In this document: one piece after another, positions 1 to 7,647 of the stretch | Layout: the number at the start of each line of letters is the position of its first letter | Numbering within the stretch: position 1 is the first letter of the stretch | Assembly (NCBI GenBank): GCA_017468425.1 | Contig: JAFUIO010000013.1 | Span: forward strand, 1-64,000 | DNA: 64,000 nucleotides | Source: Clostridia bacterium | GTDB taxonomy: Bacteria > Bacillota > Clostridia > Oscillospirales > Acutalibacteraceae | Direction: 5' to 3' | Program-made: the position numbers and the translations under genes | Notes under the pieces: model-generated | Database searches by the model: none | What the model was told of the DNA's origin: nothing | Seen by the model: the letters and a program-made list of their open reading frames with translations, nothing else

Positions 1-28
1 ATTTAACTGTGTATTTATTTTAATTTTC

Positions 29-104
29 GTAGGGGTCGATGCCCACATCGACCCGAAAAATCTCTTGTAATCTGAAGCGGGACGATGTGGGCATCGTCCC
101 CTAC
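29..104. repeat. Nested inverted repeat, two GC-rich hairpins
   Basis: Two 27-base arms (29-55 and 78-104) are reverse complements except at two positions. Each arm is also a hairpin by itself: 33-54 has a 9-bp stem GGGTCGATG with loop CCCA, and 79-100 has a 9-bp stem GGGACGATG with loop TGGG. The two loops are complementary to each other. The only differences between arms (T/A versus A/T) keep pairing inside each hairpin. The GC content contrasts with the AT-rich surroundings, which suggests a dispersed REP/MITE-like element. No transposase is nearby. Confidence 0.65.
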
Positions 105-190
105 AATGAAGGAATTAATAATCATATAAATTATAATTTGTTTATAAAACTCAACCAGAAAAATATTCCTTTTAATAACGCAAAAAGTTT

Positions 191-221
191 AACCGCTGAT
201 TGGATTTCCAACCAGCGGTTT
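191..221. terminator. Bidirectional stem-loop terminator
   Basis: Stem ACCGCTG/CAGCGGT with an added TTGG/CCAA inner stem and an ATTT loop, followed by TTTTT on the plus strand and by a T-rich stretch on the minus strand. It lies just beyond the stop of the minus-strand NlpC/P60 gene. Confidence 0.6.
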
Positions 222-252
222 TTCATTGGGGGTATTATTTAATTATTAAATT

Positions 253-2193
253 TTAAACGTACCAGATCCAACCGAAAAATACGATAATAATAATCCACTC
301 CCACCATGTATAGCCTGTATTCGCAGGTTCGGTACCCCACACCGCATAGAGTGTGACATTTCCTGATGCATTAACGGTTTCGTCGGGTGCAAAATCAGCT
401 TTTGTTGCATTGGGATCTTCCGACCAACCGAGGAAATAATATCCGTCTCTTGTTGGTGTTCCGGAATCCAAATTAACTGTTCCTGTTTTTTCCCATACTG
501 CATAAAGAGTGACATCAGATGTGGGTTTATATGATGAACCGCAGGTATATGTGGCAGTTGTTGCAGTACTGCTCAATGACCAACCTAAACAATTGACACT
601 TACATTAGTAGCTGACGGTGCATTTGAACCACCATTAGCGTTATATGTAATTTTAAAGTTTTTAAATGGTGTTGTGAGAGCAACTGTTTTGCCCTCTTCC
701 ACATATTCATAGGGAATAATTGATGAACCACCATTAGCGTTGTATGTTACTTTAAAATTCTTTTTGTTTGCGGTCCACTGTGCATAAAGTGTAACATTAG
801 CATTCGCACTGTAAGTACCGCCTGGATAATAGTTTGTTCCCGTTCCGTCAGCTTTTGTATTCCAGCATTTAAAAGTATAACCTGAACGTATTGGTTTTGT
901 TGAACTGAGTGCTATACTCTGCCCTGTTGTTTTTGTCTGGGTTGACGGAGCACCACTACCACCGTTGGCATTATATGTTATAGTATTGCAGTTTACTGTA
1001 AAGGTTACATTATTACTTGATTTTGTTTGATAATAATTGACCGCATCAAGCACAGCAATATATTTGCCGGGAGATGAAAATGTCAAAACAGAAGCAGCTT
1101 TCACATTTGAACGACTATAGTAAAGATTACTACTACTGATTGAATCTTTATATACTCTGAGATTATATTGATTTTCTCCATAAACCTCTGTCCAGTTAAA
1201 AGAGATTTTTCCTGGCTGTATTTCATCTATAAACAAAAAAGGAGAACTTAACTGTGATTCTGAACCTGTGTATATTGCCCAAATCTGATTACTTGAATTT
1301 TTTCTTTGCCAGGTTATAGCATTTGTTCCATCAACCGTGTCGCCATTATACATATCAAGAACAAGATTTTTTTCAGGATAATGTTTTGAAGCTATTACAT
1401 ATCCGCCATTTTGCTCATATATATTCCACTTTTGATAGTTTCCACCCCAATACTGTGATGCTACTGCAACTTGATTACCCTGTGTTGTGTCTCCATTATA
1501 CATTTCAAGAGCCTTACCGTTTGCTGCTGAAGAAATAACGTAACTACCATCACTTTGTCTCTGAAAACGCCAATATTGATTCGCCTTACCCGACTCTTTT
1601 CTTATACGAACAAAACCATCATCGTCACAAGAAATAGTTTTCCAATTATCTTTATTCAAAATGACTCCATAAAAATCATCACCAAGGTTTGCAGGTGTCA
1701 AATTCGAAGAAGTATCCTCACTACCATAAATTCTAATCACTTTGTAAGGCTGTGGGTTCCAATTTTCATCGCAAAAGGAATTTACTTTAATATAACATAC
1801 ACCAGCACTATAATTTAAAGCATTGATACAATAACCATCGCCTGTGTAAATACCCATGTGTCCAGGCCAAGAAATAACATCTCCTGGTTTTGCATTTGCA
1901 GTTGTATTTTCGCCGATAAGAGTTCCATAACTTGATGGACTATCCCAAAAATACGAAGATCCATGAGGTAAATAAATCCCGAAATTTGCAAATACATATT
2001 TCACCAAACCACTGCAATCGAAAGTATTTGGACCTGCGGCACCATAAACATAACTACATCCTTCAAATTGACTTGCATAACTTACAATTTCACTTCCCGA
2101 AACTGCACTTACAGTTAAACTAACAGAAAATACTGATATTAACATTGTTAATGCCAAAATAATTGCGAACACTTTACTAATATTCTTTTTCAT
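253..2193 (-). CDS. Secreted NlpC/P60 peptidase with ricin-type lectin and InlB-like repeats
   Basis: A 646-aa surface protein. The start at 2193 is preferred over an upstream one because AAGGAGGAG lies directly before it. A signal peptide covers residues 1-30. An NlpC/P60 cysteine peptidase domain follows (about 33-150): catalytic Cys60 in FDCSG and His112 in GHMGIY, so it probably cleaves peptidoglycan stem peptides. Residues about 165-300 look like a ricin B beta-trefoil (two YWRF/QKWNIY-type repeats). Residues about 395-600 carry three Listeria-Bacteroides (InlB B) repeats with YNANGG and LYAVW signatures; near-identical DNA lies around 629-665 and 728-765. The protein ends in an aromatic hydrophobic tail (WWEWIIIIVFFGW) that may insert into the membrane. 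It is divergent from the XRE gene at 2331 and probably controlled by it. Confidence 0.85.
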   Translation of the reverse strand: MKKNISKVFAIILALTMLISVFSVSLTVSAVSGSEIVSYASQFEGCSYVYGAAGPNTFDCSGLVKYVFANFGIYLPHGSSYFWDSPSSYGTLIGENTTANAKPGDVISWPGHMGIYTGDGYCINALNYSAGVCYIKVNSFCDENWNPQPYKVIRIYGSEDTSSNLTPANLGDDFYGVILNKDNWKTISCDDDGFVRIRKESGKANQYWRFQRQSDGSYVISSAANGKALEMYNGDTTQGNQVAVASQYWGGNYQKWNIYEQNGGYVIASKHYPEKNLVLDMYNGDTVDGTNAITWQRKNSSNQIWAIYTGSESQLSSPFLFIDEIQPGKISFNWTEVYGENQYNLRVYKDSISSSNLYYSRSNVKAASVLTFSSPGKYIAVLDAVNYYQTKSSNNVTFTVNCNTITYNANGGSGAPSTQTKTTGQSIALSSTKPIRSGYTFKCWNTKADGTGTNYYPGGTYSANANVTLYAQWTANKKNFKVTYNANGGSSIIPYEYVEEGKTVALTTPFKNFKITYNANGGSNAPSATNVSVNCLGWSLSSTATTATYTCGSSYKPTSDVTLYAVWEKTGTVNLDSGTPTRDGYYFLGWSEDPNATKADFAPDETVNASGNVTLYAVWGTEPANTGYTWWEWIIIIVFFGWIWYV

Positions 2194-2217
2194 TTTTACT
2201 CCTCCTTGAGTATTTTT

Positions 2218-2236
2218 ATGAAACATATTGTTTCAT
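2218..2236. promoter_or_regulatory. Operator-like palindrome 1
   Basis: ATGAAAC-ATATT-GTTTCAT, a perfect 7-bp inverted repeat just downstream of the minus-strand -10 box. A second, near-copy lies at 2249-2267, centre to centre 31 bp, about three helical turns. Confidence 0.7.
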
Positions 2237-2243
2237 AATTGAA

Positions 2244-2272
2244 ATTATATCAAACAATTTGTTTCACGTCAA
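2244..2272 (-). promoter_or_regulatory. Sigma-A promoter of the NlpC/P60 gene, with operator 2 in its spacer
   Basis: On the minus strand TTGACG (2272-2267), 17-bp spacer, TATAAT (2249-2244). The spacer coincides with ATCAAAC-AATTT-GTTTCAC (2249-2267), the second copy of the operator, so a bound repressor would block RNA polymerase directly. Confidence 0.75.
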
Positions 2273-2330
2273 GGTGTAAAGAACATTTTGTGGTATGATA
2301 TTTGTGTAATTTTTCAGAAGGAGGAGCTTT

Positions 2331-2537
2331 ATGGAATATCAGAAACGGTTGCACGATTTACGTATTGACCACGATTTAAGGCAAGAAGACATTGCTCAGA
2401 TTCTGAAAACTACCTCCCAGGCTTACGGTATGTATGAAAACGGAAAAAGAAGCCTCCCGATTGAATATCTCATCAAGCTTGCAAAATTTTACGACGTTTC
2501 TTCTGACTATATTTTAGGACTTTCAGATAAAAAATAA
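2331..2537 (+). CDS. Small XRE-family HTH regulator
   Basis: A 68-aa protein that is essentially a single Cro/CI-type helix-turn-helix (residues about 6-60: LRIDHDLRQEDIAQIL, then TSQAYGMYENGKRSLP). AGAAGGAGGAG precedes the ATG. It is divergent from the secreted peptidase gene, and two palindromes sit in the shared intergenic region, so it is the likely repressor of both genes (inference). It has no sensor domain; signal input, if any, must come through stability or a partner. Confidence 0.85.
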   Translation: MEYQKRLHDLRIDHDLRQEDIAQILKTTSQAYGMYENGKRSLPIEYLIKLAKFYDVSSDYILGLSDKK

Positions 2538-2570
2538 CTCGCCGACTCAATTTAAGGTTCGGCGAGTTTT
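2538..2570. terminator. Terminator between convergent genes
   Basis: Stem CTCGCCGA/TCGGCGAG (2538-2545 and 2559-2566) with a 13-nt loop, followed by TTTT. It ends the XRE gene and can also serve the convergent gene that stops at 2592. Confidence 0.8.
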
Positions 2571-2591
2571 GTTATATACTCTTTATTCAGT

Positions 2592-4922
2592 TTACACAAG
2601 CTGGTATCTTGCGTTACTGTTTTCAAGATTTGCGTCAGTCTGGAGAATGTATGTCATATTGTCATACATAAAGTAGAACTGAACAATAGTTTTATCATCA
2701 TAATACCCCTGTTTCGGGCCTGTGATTGAGAATGTGACTGTTTCTGTTTTACCGGGGGCAACATCAACATAATCAATGGCTTTCAGTGTTGAATCAACAA
2801 GTGTGATGGGACCGTTGTTGTCAATTTTATCAGCACCGTTATAGATGTAACCGCCGTCTTTGAGAACACGGAAATTACATACACCCTTGTTTTCAACAGT
2901 GAGTGTAACAGTTTTTGCGTCTTCAATCTTATCTTTACCTATTGCCACTCTGATGTTGGGGGTATAGTAAATCATAAAGCTGCGTGTATCGGAGAATTCG
3001 CCGCCTGTTGTGTAACCGTCTGATTCATAGATGGGACGGACTTTCCAATAATAATATTCACCGTGCATAACATCCATTGTGTATGATGTAAATCTTGAGC
3101 TGAGTGCTGCTGCCTTTGTCCAAGTGCCTTTTGGACCCACTTTGTAGTAAACAAGGTAGCCTGTTGCACCTTTAGCCGGTGTCCATGAAACTTCATTTAC
3201 AAATGCACTGTTAAGCTGTTTTACTTCAAGCTGCTGTTTGTTGAAGGTTTTTGTGCTTACAACTTCTGATTCCACACCGTAGTAATTCTTTTTGTTTACT
3301 GTTTTATATGCGTAAACCTTGTACAGCTTATCGCCTGTTGTTTTGTCAACAAACTTAACATTTTCTTTACCCTTGAGTGTAGCAATTCTCACCCATTTAC
3401 CATTTGCATCGTCGCAACGGAACACTGCGTAACCTGATGCACCTGAAACTTTGTTCCATTTAAGTTCAATCTGACCGGGTTTTACGAAAATTCTCTTATC
3501 AATAACGGGAGAAGGAACGCGTGAAGTTCTGCCTCTTACAGGTGAAGCTGCACTCTGCACTCCGTCGACTACTGTAATAACTTTGTAGAAATACTTATTA
3601 TTGAACTTGATATCTGTATCAGTCCATGTATTTGTTTTAACTTTTGCCACACCTTTGAATTTGCCGTCTGCTTTATCTGAACGGTAAACAAGGTAATAAT
3701 CAGCACCGTCATTTACTGACCATTTAAGTGTAACCTGATTATATTTTGTAACATCAAGAGATTCAATTACGGGAGTTGCTGTATAGTTGACTGTAGTTGT
3801 AAGGCCAGCTTCATCAAAACCTGATTTGATTGTTTTTCTGTAAGCAATTGCAGAAGCCACAACAGTGTAAGTATAATCTTTGCCGATTTCAGCCTTTCTG
3901 TCCAAGAAAGAAGTACCGTTCGCAACACCGATTTTCTTCCAGTTGCTTTCGCCTGTTTTATGGTATACCCAGTATTCTTCCGCACCTTCAACAGCTGCCC
4001 ATTTAACTGTTACACCCTTCTTGCCTGAAACAACAGATTCAAGCACGGGTGCTGAAAGATACATTGTATCAACACCTGCAGCGTTGAATTCTCCGTCTAC
4101 CTTACCGTTGTTTGCCTTTATAGTGTAAATGTATTTTTCACCGCTCACAACAGTTTTATCTGTAAATTCTGTTCTTTTTACGGAAGCAATTTCTGTCCAT
4201 TCAACATCTGCTTCTGTTTTTCTGCAGATTTTATAAGAAGTTGCGTTTTTAATTTTCGCCCAGGAGAAATAAACGCCTTCATTTGTAAGCACGGGCTCAA
4301 TGAGTTCAACGGCTTCGCAGAGAATTGATTCAAAAGCGAAATTGTTGCCCATTGCATAATGTTCTGCGGTTGAACCGATATAACCGTAAACAATAGCACC
4401 GGGTGCTGCTGCAATTTCAGAATACATACTTACATCAGTTGTTGTACCGAGGAAATATATCTTTTTAAGTGAAGAACATCCGATGAAAGCATAGTCACCG
4501 ATTACAGCCATACTTTCAGGAATTGTAATCTCATTCATTCTTGTACAGTTGCCGAATGCATATGCCTGAATTTCAGTAACGCTGTTGCCGAAAGTAACAG
4601 TTTTAAGTCTGTCGCATCCGAGGAACGCACTGTCTTCGATTACGGTAACTGTGTCGGGAATTACAACAGCATAAATGTCACTGTAGTCAAATGCGTTTGC
4701 CGCAATTCTTGTAACAGGTTTGCCGTCATACTTTGCGGAAATCTTTGCACGGCCGAAATAGTTATCGTCGCACTGTGCCACACAATAAGATTCACCGTCG
4801 GGGTTAAGCTCATATGTGATTGAGCCGAATGCCTGCACCTGAATAAGAGCCACAGGAACAGATACCGCCAGCATCACAAGAGCAATAAGCAGAGAAACTA
4901 CTTTTTTCATGCTTTTTTTCAT
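2592..4922 (-). CDS. Secreted leucine-rich-repeat/fibronectin-like surface protein
   Basis: A 776-aa exported protein. The ATG at 4922 has a correctly spaced GGAG; the upstream GTG in frame would overlap it. A signal peptide with a long hydrophobic core covers residues 1-32. Residues about 60-195 form BspA-type leucine-rich repeats (VVIPDTVTVIEDSAFLGC, ITIPESMAVIGDYAF). Residues about 200-630 hold four or five fibronectin III-like modules (VTVKWAAVEGAEEYWVYHK, IELKWNKVSGASGYAVFR). The last ~110 residues resemble a CARDB-type beta-sandwich. There is no LPXTG or SLH motif, so it is probably released or loosely held. The role is adhesion or substrate binding by family analogy. Confidence 0.8.
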   Translation of the reverse strand: MKKSMKKVVSLLIALVMLAVSVPVALIQVQAFGSITYELNPDGESYCVAQCDDNYFGRAKISAKYDGKPVTRIAANAFDYSDIYAVVIPDTVTVIEDSAFLGCDRLKTVTFGNSVTEIQAYAFGNCTRMNEITIPESMAVIGDYAFIGCSSLKKIYFLGTTTDVSMYSEIAAAPGAIVYGYIGSTAEHYAMGNNFAFESILCEAVELIEPVLTNEGVYFSWAKIKNATSYKICRKTEADVEWTEIASVKRTEFTDKTVVSGEKYIYTIKANNGKVDGEFNAAGVDTMYLSAPVLESVVSGKKGVTVKWAAVEGAEEYWVYHKTGESNWKKIGVANGTSFLDRKAEIGKDYTYTVVASAIAYRKTIKSGFDEAGLTTTVNYTATPVIESLDVTKYNQVTLKWSVNDGADYYLVYRSDKADGKFKGVAKVKTNTWTDTDIKFNNKYFYKVITVVDGVQSAASPVRGRTSRVPSPVIDKRIFVKPGQIELKWNKVSGASGYAVFRCDDANGKWVRIATLKGKENVKFVDKTTGDKLYKVYAYKTVNKKNYYGVESEVVSTKTFNKQQLEVKQLNSAFVNEVSWTPAKGATGYLVYYKVGPKGTWTKAAALSSRFTSYTMDVMHGEYYYWKVRPIYESDGYTTGGEFSDTRSFMIYYTPNIRVAIGKDKIEDAKTVTLTVENKGVCNFRVLKDGGYIYNGADKIDNNGPITLVDSTLKAIDYVDVAPGKTETVTFSITGPKQGYYDDKTIVQFYFMYDNMTYILQTDANLENSNARYQLV

Positions 4923-4965
4923 TTTCTTCACTCCACATTTATATTTAATATAACAATATCGGTAA

Positions 4966-4995
4966 ATTATACCATTAAATCATATCAAAAGTCAA
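4966..4995 (-). promoter_or_regulatory. Sigma-A promoter of the LRR protein gene
   Basis: Minus strand TTGACT (4995-4990), 18-bp spacer, TATAAT (4971-4966), about 44 bp upstream of the chosen start codon. Confidence 0.7.
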
Positions 4996-5020
4996 TATAC
5001 ATTATTCTTAAATAAAATAA

Positions 5021-6145
5021 TCATCCGGAAATAGCAACATCCATTGCTTTAACAAGATTTTCAACGATGTAGAAATTACACGGCGCAGTTGTCATAATTG
5101 AAACAAGATAAGTTTTTTCACCTGCATAAATAATACCTGCATCGTTTGTAACGTGAATTCCGCCGACTGACACCCACCCTGCCTTAGTACGGGTTTTATA
5201 TTTCTGTGATAATACAGAATGTATTGGTGATGTTTCCGGATTTTCAAACATTCCGCCAAGCTGTTTCCCCACATCTCCGCTTTCAAAGAAGAAATAGCTG
5301 TTCAGCCACAAGTGTGCCAGCTGACGGGGTGTGATGAACTGATAGATATCCGTAGTGCTTACTTCAAAATCGCTTCCTGATTTCTTCGCCCAATCCACAA
5401 AGCATTCATCACCGTATCTGTTGCGAAGTGATGAATAATCGCCGTTTGAAGATTTTTCGAGAATTGCCGTAATTGAGTTTTTCTCTTTTTCAAGAACTGA
5501 ATTATCATATTTTACAAGCGAAGCAACGTAAGGTCCTTTGATGGTGCTGGCTGAATAAATTGACTCATCCGCATTGTATGAAAAGCCTGTAAGTGAACCC
5601 AGCTCCATAACCATCATACCAACCTTATAGCCTTTATTTTCAATCTGCTTTACTGCATCACCGAGTGCTTCTCTTGCTTTTTCTGATAACTGATAGTCTC
5701 CGTGCAAGGAGAAAACATTCTGCTCAGTGGGCTCTTTAAGGCGGTCGCTTACCTTATTGAGAGCTTCACCGGCATTTATTTCACTTGCTTCACCGTTAAC
5801 AACATACAAGTAATTGTTACCGCCTTTATTAATCAGTGCATTGTAAGAAAAATCCACCTTACTGTCACGGACATACCAATTGCCTTCTTTTCCCTTGACA
5901 GTGCCTGAAAACAAGCCGTCTTTCTGCGTTTTACTACCGTTTTCGTAGTAATACCATTCCTTGTTTTCGCAAAAGAATCCGTCAGGACGTACAGGCTTTT
6001 CTGTTGTATTTTCTAAAAAAACAGGCTCTGCGTCTGCTTTTCCACCATCGCGATGCAGAAGCAGAACAACTGCCGCAGTAATAACAACGCAGGCTGCAAG
6101 AATTATTGTAAAAATTGTATTGATTTGTTTGTTATTTAATTTCAT
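5021..6145 (-). CDS. Membrane-anchored serine hydrolase of class A beta-lactamase fold
   Basis: A 374-aa protein starting at 6145 behind GGAG. A single N-terminal membrane helix (about 11-31) puts the rest outside the cell. Residues about 55-120 are rich in Tyr/Trp/Gly (WYYYENGSKTQKDG), like choline-binding/cell-wall repeats. Residues about 145-374 are a beta-lactamase2-type domain: Ser200-x-x-Lys203 in STIK, an SNGDY segment where SDN would be, and TKAGW where KTG would be. The KTG change and the wall-repeat region argue against a drug-hydrolysing lactamase; a peptidoglycan-related esterase/peptidase or inactive sensor is more likely. It follows the M20 peptidase gene by 53 bp and is probably co-transcribed. 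Confidence 0.75.
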   Translation of the reverse strand: MKLNNKQINTIFTIILAACVVITAAVVLLLHRDGGKADAEPVFLENTTEKPVRPDGFFCENKEWYYYENGSKTQKDGLFSGTVKGKEGNWYVRDSKVDFSYNALINKGGNNYLYVVNGEASEINAGEALNKVSDRLKEPTEQNVFSLHGDYQLSEKAREALGDAVKQIENKGYKVGMMVMELGSLTGFSYNADESIYSASTIKGPYVASLVKYDNSVLEKEKNSITAILEKSSNGDYSSLRNRYGDECFVDWAKKSGSDFEVSTTDIYQFITPRQLAHLWLNSYFFFESGDVGKQLGGMFENPETSPIHSVLSQKYKTRTKAGWVSVGGIHVTNDAGIIYAGEKTYLVSIMTTAPCNFYIVENLVKAMDVAISG

Positions 6146-6198
6146 TTCACCAACTCCACAAACAATATTTGCGCCCGGAAAAACCAAGCGCAGATATG

Positions 6199-7647
6199 TT
6201 ATTTATGGTTCTTAATGTAGTATTTATAGAATTTTACACCTGCTGCAACGTTATCTGTTGAAATGTTTTCGTTTGCTGCGTGCATAGCTGCAAGCTGCTG
6301 AGGATTCATTTTAACAGGGCAGAATCTTAAGCAGTTGTCTGTTACTCTCTCATAGAATCTGCTGTCTGTTGCACCTGCCATATAGTAAGGTGTAACGCAT
6401 ACATCAGGGCGTACTTCGTTGATGCACTGTTTAAGATATGTGAAAGCTTCGCCTTCAGGGTCTGTTACCTTTGATGCACTTCTTCTGTTCATAGGCTCAA
6501 CCTTAAGGTCATATTTTTCTGCAATTTTTTCAAGCACGGCAATAGATGCATCTGCATCCTGATGTGTTGAAGGTCTGATATTACAGATAACGTATGCTTC
6601 GTCGGGAATAACATTAGGTGCAGTTGAGCCGCCGCACATTGTGAATGCACATGTTGTTGAAAGGAAGGCTTCACCGAATGATGAAAGTGAGGGAAGCAAT
6701 GCCACAAGTATGGGCTTGAAAAGCCATACATTACCAAGCACAAGTCTCATAGGGAATGATGCATATGCCGCAACTGATGAGAACATCTGCTTAACAGGTA
6801 CATCCATATATTTTTTGAAAGGTTTCTTTGTTTCAACTTCGTTTACGAAAGCTGAAAGCCTTGCAATAGGAGTATTTTTCGGCGGAGTTGAAGAATGTCC
6901 GCCTGCACCTTTTGCAGTAATTTTAATATTACAGTTACCCTTTTCAACAATACCGATTGCCGCTGTGTCACAAGCAACACCGGGGAACGCTTTTTCCATA
7001 ATTGTTCCGCCTTCATCAAGAACAGAAAGAAGCTTCACATTGTTCTTTTCAAGATGGTCAATAATCAGGTCTGCACCGCCGCCGAAAATTTCTTCGTTTG
7101 CAGAAAATGCAAGATATACGTCACATTCGGGAACAAAGTTTTCTTCAAGTAATTCTTCAACTGCAGAAAGCTCTGCAAGAACAGTACATTTGCAGTCCAT
7201 TGCACCTCTGCCGTGAACTGCACCGTCTGCAATTTCGCCTGAAAACGGGTCATATTTCCAATCAGTTTCTTCTGCGGGAACAACGTCCTGATGTCCCATA
7301 AGAAGGAATGCACGTGAAGAATCCTTACCTGCCCATTTATAAAGAAGGTTACCCTGAATTTCAGTTCTTTCAAGGTGCTTATGTACAAGGGGGAAATCTT
7401 CCTCAATAATCTTGTGGAGCTTATAAAACTCTGTAAGGTCTGTATTGCCTCTCATAGAAATTGTGGGAATTTTCACCATTCTTGAAAGCTTTTCAGCGTA
7501 CATTTTTTCTTCTTCTTTTGTAAAATCAAGTGTTGCCTTGCCTGGTGCAGGTTTTGCTTTGATTCTTATTGCATTGATTACCGCAATAATCAGAAGCACA
7601 ACTATTACTGCGAGAACCGCAAGAAGTACATATCCTAAATATTTCAT
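6199..7647 (-). CDS. M20 family metallopeptidase, membrane anchored
   Basis: A 482-aa dinuclear zinc peptidase resembling the PM20D1/carboxypeptidase S branch. Residues 5-27 form an N-terminal membrane helix. The metal-site motifs are present: GHQDVVP with His119 and Asp121, GRGAMDCK with Asp151, NEEIFGGG with Glu185/Glu186, and a late AGATDSRFY with a conserved His-containing tail (AMHAANE). The dimerisation domain is inserted about residues 225-345. Its ATG overlaps the stop of the upstream glycosidase (ATGA), which implies translational coupling. The substrate could be N-acyl amino acids or dipeptides; the sequence does not tell. Confidence 0.88.
   Translation of the reverse strand: MKYLGYVLLAVLAVIVVLLIIAVINAIRIKAKPAPGKATLDFTKEEEKMYAEKLSRMVKIPTISMRGNTDLTEFYKLHKIIEEDFPLVHKHLERTEIQGNLLYKWAGKDSSRAFLLMGHQDVVPAEETDWKYDPFSGEIADGAVHGRGAMDCKCTVLAELSAVEELLEENFVPECDVYLAFSANEEIFGGGADLIIDHLEKNNVKLLSVLDEGGTIMEKAFPGVACDTAAIGIVEKGNCNIKITAKGAGGHSSTPPKNTPIARLSAFVNEVETKKPFKKYMDVPVKQMFSSVAAYASFPMRLVLGNVWLFKPILVALLPSLSSFGEAFLSTTCAFTMCGGSTAPNVIPDEAYVICNIRPSTHQDADASIAVLEKIAEKYDLKVEPMNRRSASKVTDPEGEAFTYLKQCINEVRPDVCVTPYYMAGATDSRFYERVTDNCLRFCPVKMNPQQLAAMHAANENISTDNVAAGVKFYKYYIKNHK

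Larger units (their letters stand above)
1..252. other. Intergenic region with nested palindrome and terminator
   Basis: I see no convincing gene here. A short open frame that crosses the palindrome has no ribosome binding site and no family character. The stretch holds a nested inverted repeat (29-104) and a stem-loop (191-221) that can end transcription of the minus-strand gene starting downstream at 2193. The remainder is AT-rich and featureless. Confidence 0.6.

Noticed and set aside
39..242. A 67-codon open frame crossing the first palindrome
   Set aside because: No ribosome binding site, no family character, and it runs through the repeat and terminator.
4931..4931. GTG codon at 4931 as the start of the LRR protein
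   Set aside because: The codon lies within the ribosome binding site of the ATG at 4922.
5021..6145. Drug-resistance beta-lactamase
   Set aside because: The KTG motif is altered, the SDN motif is not standard, and a wall-repeat-like region is attached; a resistance function is not supported.
6641..7216. A 191-codon plus-strand frame opposite the M20 peptidase
   Set aside because: The opposite strand carries intact M20 metal motifs; the plus-strand frame has no start signal and low complexity.
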